Origin: Lentibacter algarum
GTDB taxonomy: Bacteria; Pseudomonadota; Alphaproteobacteria; Rhodobacterales; Rhodobacteraceae
DNA length: 64,000 bases
Assembly (NCBI RefSeq): GCF_040580765.1
Contig: NZ_CP158687.1
Span: 372,001 to 436,000 of the forward strand
Direction of reading: 5' to 3'
The stretch's first letter is position 1. Each line of letters opens with the position of its first letter. Below, piece after piece: positions 52,851 to 61,460 of the stretch. The position numbers and the translations under genes are program-made. Below the pieces are notes generated by a model. It was given only the letters and a program-made list of their open reading frames with translations. It searched no databases and was not told where the DNA came from.

Positions 52851-54766
52851 TGATCTTGCCCTTCGCTCGTTGCCGCTTCTTCATCGGCTTGATCTGTGGT
52901 GTCTGATGCACCAGTTTGCTCTTCGCTTTCAAGCGTTGTTTCTGTTTCCGCAATGGGTTCTGGGCGTACCAGGGTGATTTCAATACGGCGGTTGGCTTCG
53001 CGGCCTTCTTCTGTGTCGTTTGACGCGATGGGCTTGGTCTCGCCATAGCCTTCGGCGGTGAAGCTGCTCGTTGCGACGCGTCTGTCGCGCAGAGCGTTCA
53101 ATACCGCGAGCGCGCGCGACTTGGACAGCGCTTCGTTCATGGTTTCACGGCCTTGGCTATCCGTATGGCCAGCTATTTCCATTCTCAGTTCTGTACAGTT
53201 TCCGAGAACTTCGCTGATTTCATCCAGTGTCCCGAGCGAGGTGGCATCGACTGTATCGCTTCCTGGCTCGAACGTTATTTTGCGCACTTTCAGAATTTCG
53301 GCGATTTTGGCTTCACATTCATCTGGTGTGAGCATGCTTGCCACAGGGTCAAGCTTTTCGAGATATGTGACTTCAACCGAAAAACGGGAACCTTCGCCAA
53401 GCTTGTCAGACAAAAGCTTGCTGATGTCAGAGCGAGCGCTTTTGCTGCCTGTGTTGCCAGTGACGGTTATGTCTTCAGCCGTCACGCGCGCTGAACCGTT
53501 CGAAAGAAGCGAGAGTGCCTCAAGGCCGGAGAGGACCCGCAGTGGCCAATCTCCCGGCAAGGCTTCGTCTGTGCGCGCGCGGTTGCTCACTGTGGCGCTT
53601 CCAAACCGAGCTATGGCAAAGCTCTCGGCAGTTTGCGCAACAATTTCGTCGTTCAGTCGCCCGTTGAGTTGCACCAGCCCTTCGGGGCTCAGCGTGGCTA
53701 CAAATTCCGCAGGGCCTTGGCTGGGATCAGACGGATCGGGCGTGAGCACTGCGTGCAATGCAAAGACATCAGGTAAGCTATTTTCAAGAGCGCCTACAAT
53801 GCGGTCAAACTCGCGCTGATCTGTTCCGGGCGGCGATATAAGCGTTACATCTGCGTCTGAAAACGTGACGGACCCGCCTTTTAGCTCTGCAATCGCCGCA
53901 ATTGACATGGCAGCAGCATCGGCCCAGTTGGGCGAAGGCACGCCAAGCCCGATGCGGCAGTCTAGATCGCCTTCAATGCCCGCCTTGCGCGCGGCTCCCA
54001 CAATTTTTGATCGGCCTTCTTCGGTATGCGCCGAACAGGTGTCAAACCTTGGGCCAGCCTCGTCTTGCAGGAAGCGCAGCGTAAACGGTGTGATGACGGG
54101 ACGAGGCGAGGAAATATCAAAGCTAACACGCAGTCCAGAGGGAACCTCACGCTTCAGGCGGGCTTCTACTTTGAGTTTGCGCTCTTCGCTCTCAGCCATC
54201 GCCGTGATTGTCACACGAAGGGCATCTATCGAAATCTTGGAGCGCGGTAGCGCCTCTAGCGCTTCAAGGCCAAAATCAACGGCGTTGTCCCAGCCATCAG
54301 GAATATCATAGTCCGCGCTTTCGAGCAGGTCGGCGATTTCATCATCGTTTGAAATACGGCTAAGGCGCTGAAGGAGATCAGCGCGGTCCGCACCTGTTGG
54401 AATGAGGCCAATGAGGGAAACTTCGTCCTCGTTGCGCAAAATTTCTATGGAGAAACGTGGTGCTGCGAGTGCGGCGAGCGCTTCGACGTCCATCTCATCA
54501 ATTACGCGGGCGGCATCAACGACTGTGCCGGCAGTGCTTATTGCAAGAAAGCGACTGGCTTCTGACGGTGCAGTCCCCGTTAGCACCACTTGTAGCCCGT
54601 CTGCATAGACTTCTGCCCATGTGAGAGACTTTGTGTCCAGCGACTGGCGGACGCTGTACTCAGATGTTTCTTCAACAAGGGTCACCGCAAAGCGCGCGGC
54701 TATCAGGCTCAACAAAGCGGCACTCGCAAAAGTACCGGCAAGTATAAGTATGGATGATACGCGCAT
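52847..54766 (-). CDS. Large envelope protein with C-terminal OmpA peptidoglycan-binding domain
   Basis: A 639-residue protein. An N-terminal membrane anchor or signal (residues 5-29) is followed by about 440 residues of repeated alpha/beta segments that resemble BON-type modules (for example SLTWAEVYADGLQVVLTGTAPSE and RFSIEILRNEDEVSLIGLIPTG). The C-terminal domain (about 490-600) has EIAGHTDSQG and SKSRALAVLNAL, with the Asp and Arg that hold meso-diaminopimelate. An acidic, Thr/Ser-rich tail ends it. It likely links inner membrane and cell wall. It overlaps the coiled-coil gene. Confidence 0.82.
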   Translation of the reverse strand: MRVSSILILAGTFASAALLSLIAARFAVTLVEETSEYSVRQSLDTKSLTWAEVYADGLQVVLTGTAPSEASRFLAISTAGTVVDAARVIDEMDVEALAALAAPRFSIEILRNEDEVSLIGLIPTGADRADLLQRLSRISNDDEIADLLESADYDIPDGWDNAVDFGLEALEALPRSKISIDALRVTITAMAESEERKLKVEARLKREVPSGLRVSFDISSPRPVITPFTLRFLQDEAGPRFDTCSAHTEEGRSKIVGAARKAGIEGDLDCRIGLGVPSPNWADAAAMSIAAIAELKGGSVTFSDADVTLISPPGTDQREFDRIVGALENSLPDVFALHAVLTPDPSDPSQGPAEFVATLSPEGLVQLNGRLNDEIVAQTAESFAIARFGSATVSNRARTDEALPGDWPLRVLSGLEALSLLSNGSARVTAEDITVTGNTGSKSARSDISKLLSDKLGEGSRFSVEVTYLEKLDPVASMLTPDECEAKIAEILKVRKITFEPGSDTVDATSLGTLDEISEVLGNCTELRMEIAGHTDSQGRETMNEALSKSRALAVLNALRDRRVATSSFTAEGYGETKPIASNDTEEGREANRRIEITLVRPEPIAETETTLESEEQTGASDTTDQADEEAATSEGQDQ

Positions 54767-54824
54767 AAGACCTATTTTCAGCGGTTACCCGATCTCTCTT
54801 AAGGGGTGAAATCAGGGGTTTCAA

Positions 54825-55796
54825 TCAAACTAAAAGCGCGACGGCGAAAAACAGCAGAGGGATCAAACCAGCATCGCGGTTTGAACGGAAGAGTTTTATC
54901 AATTTGGTACTGTCGTCTGGGTCAAAGTTGTTGAGCTGCCAAAGCATGTGCCAGCCCATCACGCAGGCTCCTACAAGGGCAATCACGAGCGCAATCGGAC
55001 CGCTTGCGCTGCCCAGCATTGCGCCGAGGATGGCAATGCCTAGGAGCGTCACTGTAGCGGCGAGAAAACGCGCGAGCCACATTGGGCTTTGGGTTCCGAA
55101 AAGTCGGGCTGTCGACTTGATCCCGATGAGGGCGTCATCTTCAGTGTCTTGGTGGGCATAGATTGTATCGTAGAAAAGGGTCCAGACGATTCCTGCGACA
55201 TATAGGTAAAGCGCTGGGGCTTCGAGCGCGCCACGGTGAGCTGTCCACGCGAGCAGTGCTCCCCAGTTGAACGCGAGGCCCAAGAACACCTGTGGCCACC
55301 ATGTGAAACGCTTGGCGAAGGGGTAAATGGCGACGGGGACGAGGGCCAGAACACCAAGGAAAACCGCAGCTGTGTTGAATGTCAGCAGGATGCCAAACGC
55401 GATCAGCGCTTGGAAACACATCCAAACAGCGGCTTGGCGAGCGGTCACCTGACCAGACGGGATGGGCCGTGAACGGGTACGCTCCACGGCGCCGTCAAAG
55501 TCGCGGTCCGTTATGTCGTTCCATGTGCAGCCAGCGCCGCGCATGAGAAATGCACCCGCGGCACATGCGACGAAGATCCAAAGGTCATGCCATGTGACGA
55601 CGCGGTCATGGAGCATGGCGAGCAGCAAGCCCCACCAGCAGGGAATCAGCAAAAGCCAAGTGCCAATGGGCCTGTCCGCGCGGGACAGGCGCAAGTAGGG
55701 CCGCGTGCGAAGTGGCGCATAGCTGTCGACCCAGTTTCCTTTGACGGCGTCCGAAACCTGTCCGTTCTGCTCTGGCGTATTCTTGTCGCTGCTCAT
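54825..55796 (-). CDS. ubiA: 4-hydroxybenzoate polyprenyltransferase
   Basis: A 323-residue membrane enzyme. The two Asp motifs, NDITDRDFD (93-101) and DTIYAHQDTEDD (210-221), and eight or nine membrane spans are present. It attaches the ubiquinone side chain to 4-hydroxybenzoate. The ATG at 55796 is only 12 bases from the start of the divergent rsmE. A longer frame to 56195 lies inside rsmE. Confidence 0.95.
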   Translation of the reverse strand: MSSDKNTPEQNGQVSDAVKGNWVDSYAPLRTRPYLRLSRADRPIGTWLLLIPCWWGLLLAMLHDRVVTWHDLWIFVACAAGAFLMRGAGCTWNDITDRDFDGAVERTRSRPIPSGQVTARQAAVWMCFQALIAFGILLTFNTAAVFLGVLALVPVAIYPFAKRFTWWPQVFLGLAFNWGALLAWTAHRGALEAPALYLYVAGIVWTLFYDTIYAHQDTEDDALIGIKSTARLFGTQSPMWLARFLAATVTLLGIAILGAMLGSASGPIALVIALVGACVMGWHMLWQLNNFDPDDSTKLIKLFRSNRDAGLIPLLFFAVALLV

Positions 55797-55808
55797 ATGT
55801 TTTGGCCT

Positions 55809-56543
55809 ATGACAGATGTGAAGATCAGATTGTTTGTAGATCACCCGCTGGGGGCGGGGCAATCGCTGGCTTTGGATAAAGCGCAGTCGCACTATCTTTT
55901 TGGCGTGATGCGCCAGCAGGTTGGGGCGAAGATTGCTGTGTTCAATGGCTGTGATGGTGAGTGGCTGGCCGAGGTCAGTGAGGCAAGCAAACGGGGCGGT
56001 GTTTTGCTCTGCAAGGCGCAGCGGGGGCCACAGGTCAATCCGCCTGATCTTTGGCTTCTCTTCGCGCCGATCAAGAAGACGCGCACGGACTTTATTGTCG
56101 AGAAAGCTGCCGAGATGGGCGCTGCCCGGATTATGCCTGTGCAGACTGACTTTACCAATGCGGAGCGGATCAGGCAGGACCGTTTGCAAGCACATGCGCT
56201 TGAAGCAGCAGAGCAGTGTGGCGGCACATTTGTGCCTGAAGTGACTGACTTAACCAAGCTTTCAGCGCTCCTTGATGCATGGCCCACAGAGCGCAAGCTG
56301 ATGTTTTGCGATGAGGCTATTGCAGGGCAAGCGGGGGCACAGGAAACATTGGAGTCGGCAGGAGCCGGGCCTTGGGCTGTGTTGATTGGGCCAGAGGGGG
56401 GCTTCTCTCAGTCTGAACGCGCACGACTGCATTCTGCCGAGTTTGCCCATCCTGTGAGCCTCGGGCCACGGATATTGCGGGCCGATACGGCTGCGGTTGC
56501 TGCGCTCACGGTCTGGCAGCAGGCCTTGGGGGATTGGGCATGA
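55809..56543 (+). CDS. rsmE: 16S rRNA (uracil-1498-N3)-methyltransferase
   Basis: A 244-residue SPOUT methyltransferase. The N terminus KIRLFVDHPL, the IKKTRTDFIVEKAAEMG helix, EAAEQCGGTFVPEV and the knot motifs LIGPEGGFSQSE and LGPRILRADTAAVAAL are diagnostic. The start is either ATG 55809 or ATG 55797; the first gives the usual N terminus. It overlaps the next gene by four bases. Confidence 0.94.
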   Translation: MTDVKIRLFVDHPLGAGQSLALDKAQSHYLFGVMRQQVGAKIAVFNGCDGEWLAEVSEASKRGGVLLCKAQRGPQVNPPDLWLLFAPIKKTRTDFIVEKAAEMGAARIMPVQTDFTNAERIRQDRLQAHALEAAEQCGGTFVPEVTDLTKLSALLDAWPTERKLMFCDEAIAGQAGAQETLESAGAGPWAVLIGPEGGFSQSERARLHSAEFAHPVSLGPRILRADTAAVAALTVWQQALGDWA

Positions 56544-57079
56544 GCTTTATCAGGCCTGAGGCCGCAAAATTCCTGAGTAAATACAAAGAAGTATTGCTTG
56601 CGGGGGCGGTCTTTGGGCTTGGGGCGTATTGGGCGATTTTCTCTTTTGGGCTTCTGCCATGGCTTGGCTATATCGTCATGGGTGTGTCGGGGTTGTTGCT
56701 TTTTTCCTTTTTACAACGAGCGTGGTTTGCCCGTGGGGATGGCGGGCGCGGCTTTGTCGAGGTGGACGAGGGCCAAATAAGCTATTTCGCGCCCGACAGT
56801 GGTGGGATGATTGCGGTGCGTGAGCTGTCTGAACTGAGCTATGATGCGCGCCCAAACCCGCCTGTCTGGACCCTGAGCCAAGCTGGGCTGCCTGATCTTG
56901 TTATCCCTGTAAACGCAAAGGGCGCTGCACAGCTTTTTGACGCTTTTGCAGCGCTTCCTGGTCTTTCGGCGGATCGACTTCTGACCGCACAACGCGGCGC
57001 GAAGGATCACGCACGCGTCATTTGGCGAAAAGATGCGCTGCTGCGCATTGACACCCCGCGTCCACGGCTGCACTCCTAA
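56540..57079 (+). CDS. Conserved two-span membrane protein of unknown function
   Basis: A 179-residue protein. Two membrane spans (about residues 17-36 and 39-60) are followed by a soluble beta-rich domain (GFVEVDEGQISYFAPDSGGM, SELSYDARPNPPVWTLSQ, IPVNAKGAAQLFDAFAALPGL). That layout resembles two other proteins in this window (60541-60951 and 60948-61460) and bacterial PH-like domains. It is translationally coupled to rsmE and followed by gshA at 30 bases. Confidence 0.7.
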   Translation: MSFIRPEAAKFLSKYKEVLLAGAVFGLGAYWAIFSFGLLPWLGYIVMGVSGLLLFSFLQRAWFARGDGGRGFVEVDEGQISYFAPDSGGMIAVRELSELSYDARPNPPVWTLSQAGLPDLVIPVNAKGAAQLFDAFAALPGLSADRLLTAQRGAKDHARVIWRKDALLRIDTPRPRLHS

Positions 57080-57109
57080 CGCCTCACGCGAACACATCGG
57101 AGCGAACAC

Positions 57110-58480
57110 ATGTCTATTCCTCAGTCCGGCGGCGGCCCGATCGAACACCACTCACAATTGGCTGAATATATGGCCGAGGGGTGTAAACCCAAGAGTGACT
57201 GGAAAATCGGAACGGAACACGAGAAGTTTGGCTACTGTAAGGACAGTCTCTTGCCAATTCCTTACGAGGGGGAGCGTTCGGTGCGCGCCGTGCTGGAAGG
57301 CTTGCAGCAAAAGCATGGCTGGAACCCAGTGTTTGAAGGTGAAAATATTGTTGGATTAGAAAAGGATGGGGCCAATGTGAGCCTTGAGCCCGGGGGGCAA
57401 CTTGAGCTTTCTGGTGCGCCTTTGGACACCATCCACCAGACCTGTGACGAGGTGAATATCCACCTCAAAGAAGTTAAAGACATTGCTGATGCTGTTGGTG
57501 TCGGCTTTATCGGGCTTGGTGCAGCGCCAATCTGGACTCATGAGCAGATGCCGCTCATGCCCAAGGGCCGCTACAAGCTCATGAACGATTATATGCAAAA
57601 AGTTGGCACCATGGGCCGCGATATGATGCGGCGCACCTGCACCGTGCAGGTGAACCTTGATTTTGCCTCCGAGGCGGACATGGTCAAGAAGATGCGCGCC
57701 GCGATTGCGCTTCAGCCTGTGGCGACGGCGCTCTTTGCCAACTCGCCGTTTTTTGAAGGCAAACCGAATGGCCACAAAAGCTGGCGTAGCCGTGTCTGGC
57801 GCGATCTGGATGCTGCGCGTACAGGGATGGTTCCGTTTGTGTTTGAAGAGGGCTTCGGCTTTGAGCGCTGGGTGGAATACGCACTCGATGTGCCGATGTA
57901 TTTTGTCTATCGTGATGGCAAGTATATCAATGCGTTAGGCCAGTCTTTCCGCGATTTTCTCAAGGGCGAGTTGCCTGCTCTTCCCGGTGAAACGCCAACG
58001 CTGTCTGACTGGGCGGATCACCTGACCACACTCTTTCCAGAGGCGCGGATCAAGAAGTATATGGAGATGCGCGGGGCCGATGGCGGACCGTGGCGCAGGC
58101 TTTGTGCGCTGCCTGCTTTCTGGGTCGGTCTTATGTACGACGAGAGCGCCTTGGATGCCGCCTTGGACCTGACCAAAGGCTGGGATGTGGAGACACGTGA
58201 AGCGCTGCGTGTGGCCTCGTCTGAGCACGGCCTTCATGCGGAAACACATGGCGTGAAGATGTATGATCTTGCGCGCGAAGTTGTGAAAATTTCTGAGGCT
58301 GGATTGAAGGCGCGTGGCCGTGAGGGCGCGGGTGGGATGATTCCAGATGAGACCCATTTCCTGAGTGCTTTGCAGGAGTCGCTTGAAAGCGGTGAAGTCC
58401 CTGCGGATGAGCTTTTGCGCCGTTACAAGAGCGATTGGGGCGGTGATGTGAGCCGAATTTACGCCGATTATTCTTATTGA
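57110..58480 (+). CDS. gshA: Glutamate-cysteine ligase, class II
   Basis: A 456-residue enzyme of the plant/alphaproteobacterial class. WKIGTEHEKFGY (about residues 28-39), the SLEPGGQLELSGAPL motif and the MRRTCTVQVNLDFASEADM segment, then FLKGELPALPGETPTLSDWADHLTTLFPEARIKKYMEMRGADGG are present. It makes gamma-glutamylcysteine, the first step to glutathione. A terminator lies 150 bases downstream. Confidence 0.95.
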   Translation: MSIPQSGGGPIEHHSQLAEYMAEGCKPKSDWKIGTEHEKFGYCKDSLLPIPYEGERSVRAVLEGLQQKHGWNPVFEGENIVGLEKDGANVSLEPGGQLELSGAPLDTIHQTCDEVNIHLKEVKDIADAVGVGFIGLGAAPIWTHEQMPLMPKGRYKLMNDYMQKVGTMGRDMMRRTCTVQVNLDFASEADMVKKMRAAIALQPVATALFANSPFFEGKPNGHKSWRSRVWRDLDAARTGMVPFVFEEGFGFERWVEYALDVPMYFVYRDGKYINALGQSFRDFLKGELPALPGETPTLSDWADHLTTLFPEARIKKYMEMRGADGGPWRRLCALPAFWVGLMYDESALDAALDLTKGWDVETREALRVASSEHGLHAETHGVKMYDLAREVVKISEAGLKARGREGAGGMIPDETHFLSALQESLESGEVPADELLRRYKSDWGGDVSRIYADYSY

Positions 58481-58543
58481 TTAAGGCAGCGTTCAAGCTG
58501 GTTAACGGCGTGCTGCTCTCCCAAAATCGGGGGGGTGATATGC

Positions 58544-58571
58544 GTGCACAACCCGTGCACATAGCGTGCAC
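58544..58571. repeat. Three GTGCAC palindromes at 11-base spacing
   Basis: GTGCAC occurs at 58544, 58555 and 58566, each separated by five bases, which puts all three on one face of the helix. A fourth, weaker TTGCAC is at 58580. The region lies between gshA and the minus-strand plsY. Confidence 0.55.
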
Positions 58572-58629
58572 CGCCTGAATTGCACTTTTGTTAAGAGAAA
58601 ATTAGTCAACGCACCGTTCGGTGCTGTCA

Positions 58630-58664
58630 GGGGTGTGCAAGTTTTGCACGCCCCTTTCTGTTTT
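58630..58664 (+). terminator. Terminator of gshA
   Basis: GGGGTGTGCAA (58630-58640) pairs with TTGCACGCCCC (58644-58654), eleven pairs with one wobble, around GTT, followed by TTTCTGTTTT. The plsY stop is at the end of this run. Confidence 0.85.
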
Positions 58665-59271
58665 ACTTTTTGCCGCCGAATTTTGGCTCCGTGCCTGCGC
58701 GGAGGCGGTCGATGTTGGCTCGGTGGGTGAAGAACACCAGCACTGTCAGGGCAATGCCGAGCAGCAGGAGCTGATGCGCGCCAAGTGCGGCCATCCAGAC
58801 CGTTGAGGCGCTTGCGGCAGCGACAGCAGCGAGCGAGGAGATCCGCCAGATTGCGAAGGCCAAGAGCCATGTCGCGCAGACGGCGAGGCCCACAGCCCAG
58901 TTGAGCGCAAGTATTAGCCCAATGAATGTGGCGACGCCTTTACCGCCCTTGAAGCGCAGCCAAATGGGGAAGCAATGACCGAGGAACGCCATCAGGCCCG
59001 CAAGCTGGGCCGCGTCTTCGCCTGCCATAGCGCGGGCAAGGAGCACAGCGACTGCTGCTTTGCCGCCATCCAGCAGAAGCGTGAGCAACGCGGCGGTCTT
59101 GTTGCCTGTGCGCAAGACATTGGTTGCGCCGATATTGCCCGAACCGATGGCGCGCAGATCTCCGAGGTTCATCACGCGAGAGATCAAGACGCCGAAGGGC
59201 ACGGAGCCGAAGAGATAGCCGATGAGGGCCCAGAGGGCGAGAACAAGGGCGGAGTGTTCGATGAGGGGCAT
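58663..59271 (-). CDS. plsY: Glycerol-3-phosphate acyltransferase PlsY
   Basis: A 202-residue membrane enzyme with five spans. The motifs GYLFGSVPFGVLIS, LRAIGSGNIGATNVLRTG and FKGGKGVATFIG match PlsY, which uses acyl-phosphate to acylate glycerol-3-phosphate. It overlaps the pyrC-like gene by one base and is the last gene of that operon. Confidence 0.94.
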   Translation of the reverse strand: MPLIEHSALVLALWALIGYLFGSVPFGVLISRVMNLGDLRAIGSGNIGATNVLRTGNKTAALLTLLLDGGKAAVAVLLARAMAGEDAAQLAGLMAFLGHCFPIWLRFKGGKGVATFIGLILALNWAVGLAVCATWLLAFAIWRISSLAAVAAASASTVWMAALGAHQLLLLGIALTVLVFFTHRANIDRLRAGTEPKFGGKK

Positions 59272-60539
59272 CAGCCGAAGACCTTTTTACCAGCGACATA
59301 AGTTGCCACGACTTTACCTTGCAGGCGCTGGCCGTCAAAGGGCGTGTTTTTGGACTTTGACAAAAGCGTGGTGCGATCAAGCACGAAGGGCTTGTTTGGG
59401 TCAAAGAGCATCAGATCTGCGGGGGCGCCTTTGCTTAGGCGGCCAGAGGCGAGCTGAAGCCGCTTGGCCGGGTTGAGCGCGAGCGCGCGGAAGAGTTGCG
59501 CCAGCGTGAGGCTGCCGGCGTGAACAAGGCGCAGGGCGGCGGGTAGAAGTGTCTCTAGTGCAACCGCGCCAGAAGCGGCCTCGGCATAGGGCAGGCGCTT
59601 GCTCTCTTCATCTTGAGGTGTGTGCATCGAACTGATCGTGTCGATGAGGCCGCTTGCGAGGGCCTCGACTGTGGCGAGACGGTCATCCTCAGAGCGCAAG
59701 GGCGGCTTCAATTTAAAGAAGGTGCGGTAGTCAGCAACGTCTAGCTCATTGAGCGTGAGATGGTGAATCGAGGTGCCTGCGGTGATATCAAGGCCGTTGC
59801 GCTTTGCGCGCTCAAGCGCGGGCAAGGCGCGGGCTGTTGTGATCTGATCCGCGTGGTAGCGCGCGCCTGTCATCTCAAGGAGCGCGATGTCACGATCAAG
59901 GCCCATGCGCTCCGCCATGGGCGAGACGGAGGGCAGGCCACGAAGCGTTGCGAACTTGCCAGAGGTGACGGCGGCACCTGCGGAGAGGATCGGCTCTTGG
60001 GGGTGTGCTATGACGAGCGCACCGAGGGAGCGGGCGTATGTCAGCGCGCGCTGGAAGACTTTGGTGTTGGTCACGACGGCGTCGCAATCGGAAAAGCCCA
60101 CAGCGCCTGCGTCCATCAGGAAGCCGATCTCTGTCATTTCTCGGCCCTCGCGCCCCTTTGTGAGCGCGGCGAGGGGGAGGACATTGACGGCGCTGTCTTC
60201 ATTGGCGCGGCGTTTGACAAACTCGAGCGCTTCGGGCGTGTCGATCGCGGGGGAGGTATCAGGGCGGATGGCCATTGTTGTGACCCCACCAGCGGCTGCA
60301 GCGCGGGCGGCTGATGCATAGCTCTCTTTATGGCGCTCGCCCGGCTCGCCGACTTTGACACCGATGTCGACAATCCCTGGGGCGAGGCAGAGGCCATTGC
60401 AATCAATTGTTTCGTCAGCTTGGGGTGGCTCGCCCTGACCTGTTGCGGCGATTGCGCCATTCTGCACAAGGAGCCAGCCTGTGCCCTCGGTTTGGGCCTC
60501 GGGGTCGATGAGCTTTGCGTTGGTGAAGAGGGTTTTCAT
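59271..60539 (-). CDS. Dihydroorotase-like protein, predicted catalytically inactive (PyrX type)
   Basis: A 422-residue amidohydrolase-fold protein that aligns along its length with class I dihydroorotase. The zinc-binding Asp-x-His-x-His site is VDIGVKVGEPG here, so both histidines are gone. The later His-x-Ser-Thr site reads ADQITTAR, and the catalytic Asp of TDHAPH is SMHTPQ. These losses predict no dihydroorotase activity. In Pseudomonas a similar PyrC' protein is needed to assemble aspartate transcarbamylase, and pyrB lies upstream in this operon. The true PyrC must be elsewhere. Confidence 0.85.
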   Translation of the reverse strand: MKTLFTNAKLIDPEAQTEGTGWLLVQNGAIAATGQGEPPQADETIDCNGLCLAPGIVDIGVKVGEPGERHKESYASAARAAAAGGVTTMAIRPDTSPAIDTPEALEFVKRRANEDSAVNVLPLAALTKGREGREMTEIGFLMDAGAVGFSDCDAVVTNTKVFQRALTYARSLGALVIAHPQEPILSAGAAVTSGKFATLRGLPSVSPMAERMGLDRDIALLEMTGARYHADQITTARALPALERAKRNGLDITAGTSIHHLTLNELDVADYRTFFKLKPPLRSEDDRLATVEALASGLIDTISSMHTPQDEESKRLPYAEAASGAVALETLLPAALRLVHAGSLTLAQLFRALALNPAKRLQLASGRLSKGAPADLMLFDPNKPFVLDRTTLLSKSKNTPFDGQRLQGKVVATYVAGKKVFG

Positions 60540-60540
60540 A

Positions 60541-60951
60541 TTAGCTCCTTGCGCTCAGCGCAGCGTCGCGGGTCTTTAGGATGAGGCTCGCGCCTGCGGC
60601 GGGGTCGGCTTGGTATTTGATCAGGTATTTGTCGCCCGTTTGGGTAACGACTTGCAGGGCGGAGAGCATAGTGCGGGCTTCAGCGACATTGGCGAGCGGG
60701 ATCACGCGCTCGTCGGGGCCGATGAGCTTTGTGTCGCTCAGTTTCCAGACCATGCCGAGCTGTTCGCTCATCGCGTAAGCGCCGCGCGCGCCAATGGCGA
60801 GGACGGAGCCGACGATGCCTGTCCAAGGATGGGGATTGCCGACATAGAAGAGCACACCTGACAGGAGCAACGAACCGAGGGCCGCGAGCAGGATATGCTC
60901 TCGGATGTAGGTGCTGCGGGCTGGTGGGAAGCTTGCGATGATCTGGCTCAT
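60541..60951 (-). CDS. Two-span membrane protein, possible PH-like domain
   Basis: A 136-residue protein. Residues 17-60 form two membrane spans, then a beta-rich part has MVWKLSDTKLIGPDERVIPLANVAEARTML and VVTQTGDKYLIKYQADPAAGASLI. Its stop is one base from the pyrC-like start, and its start overlaps the next gene by four bases. No family was recognised with certainty. It seems to be a shorter paralogue-type fold of the protein at 60948-61460. Confidence 0.65.
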   Translation of the reverse strand: MSQIIASFPPARSTYIREHILLAALGSLLLSGVLFYVGNPHPWTGIVGSVLAIGARGAYAMSEQLGMVWKLSDTKLIGPDERVIPLANVAEARTMLSALQVVTQTGDKYLIKYQADPAAGASLILKTRDAALSARS

Positions 60952-61460
60952 GAGTTGGCTTCCTCAGCGGTGGGGATATCAGCTTCGTCGGCGATTGTGC
61001 CCATGAGGGCGAGGCGGGCGATGTCGATATCGCGCTCGATGGCGCGGGGGTTGGTGAGGTATTTCATTAGCACAGATTGACCTGTTTCAAGATCGAGGCG
61101 CAGGTTTTTGTAGAGTTTGCGCTGGGTGGCGTGGATGTCGGCGAGATTGACGGCGGCGTTCTGCTCGGGGGCGTTGCCGTTTTCGTAAATGAGGCGAAGC
61201 GATGTTAGGTGCCAGACATCGGCGCGGTGGTTGAGCCAGCTTGTATAGTCATCAAAGATGAAGGCGGAGAAGACTGTCGTGAAGCCCATGATTGGCAGCC
61301 AGTATTCGGGCGGCAGTCCGATGAGCGGGCCGAAAACCACAGCGGTCAGAAAGCCGATGATAAGGCTGCGCTGCACAAAGACCCAAATGTCGGGCTGGTA
61401 TGTGCCAAGGAAGGCCTCGTCATCCAGAAGGGTTGTGACAGGGACGGGCTGCTCAGACAT
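60948..61460 (-). CDS. Two-span membrane protein, possible PH-like domain
   Basis: A 170-residue protein. Membrane spans lie at about residues 28-50 and 53-70. A soluble domain ([54 protein letters not shown]) follows; the pattern LTSLRLIYE recalls bacterial PH-like domains. It lies between pyrB (8-base overlap) and the other small membrane gene (4-base overlap). Function unknown. Tight coupling to pyrimidine genes is the only clue. Confidence 0.65.
   Translation of the reverse strand: MSEQPVPVTTLLDDEAFLGTYQPDIWVFVQRSLIIGFLTAVVFGPLIGLPPEYWLPIMGFTTVFSAFIFDDYTSWLNHRADVWHLTSLRLIYENGNAPEQNAAVNLADIHATQRKLYKNLRLDLETGQSVLMKYLTNPRAIERDIDIARLALMGTIADEADIPTAEEANS

Noticed and set aside
58611..58624. 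GCACCG-TT-CGGTGC palindrome as a CRISPR-like or attachment repeat
   Set aside because: Single copy with no spacer pattern; it is probably part of the gshA 3' region.
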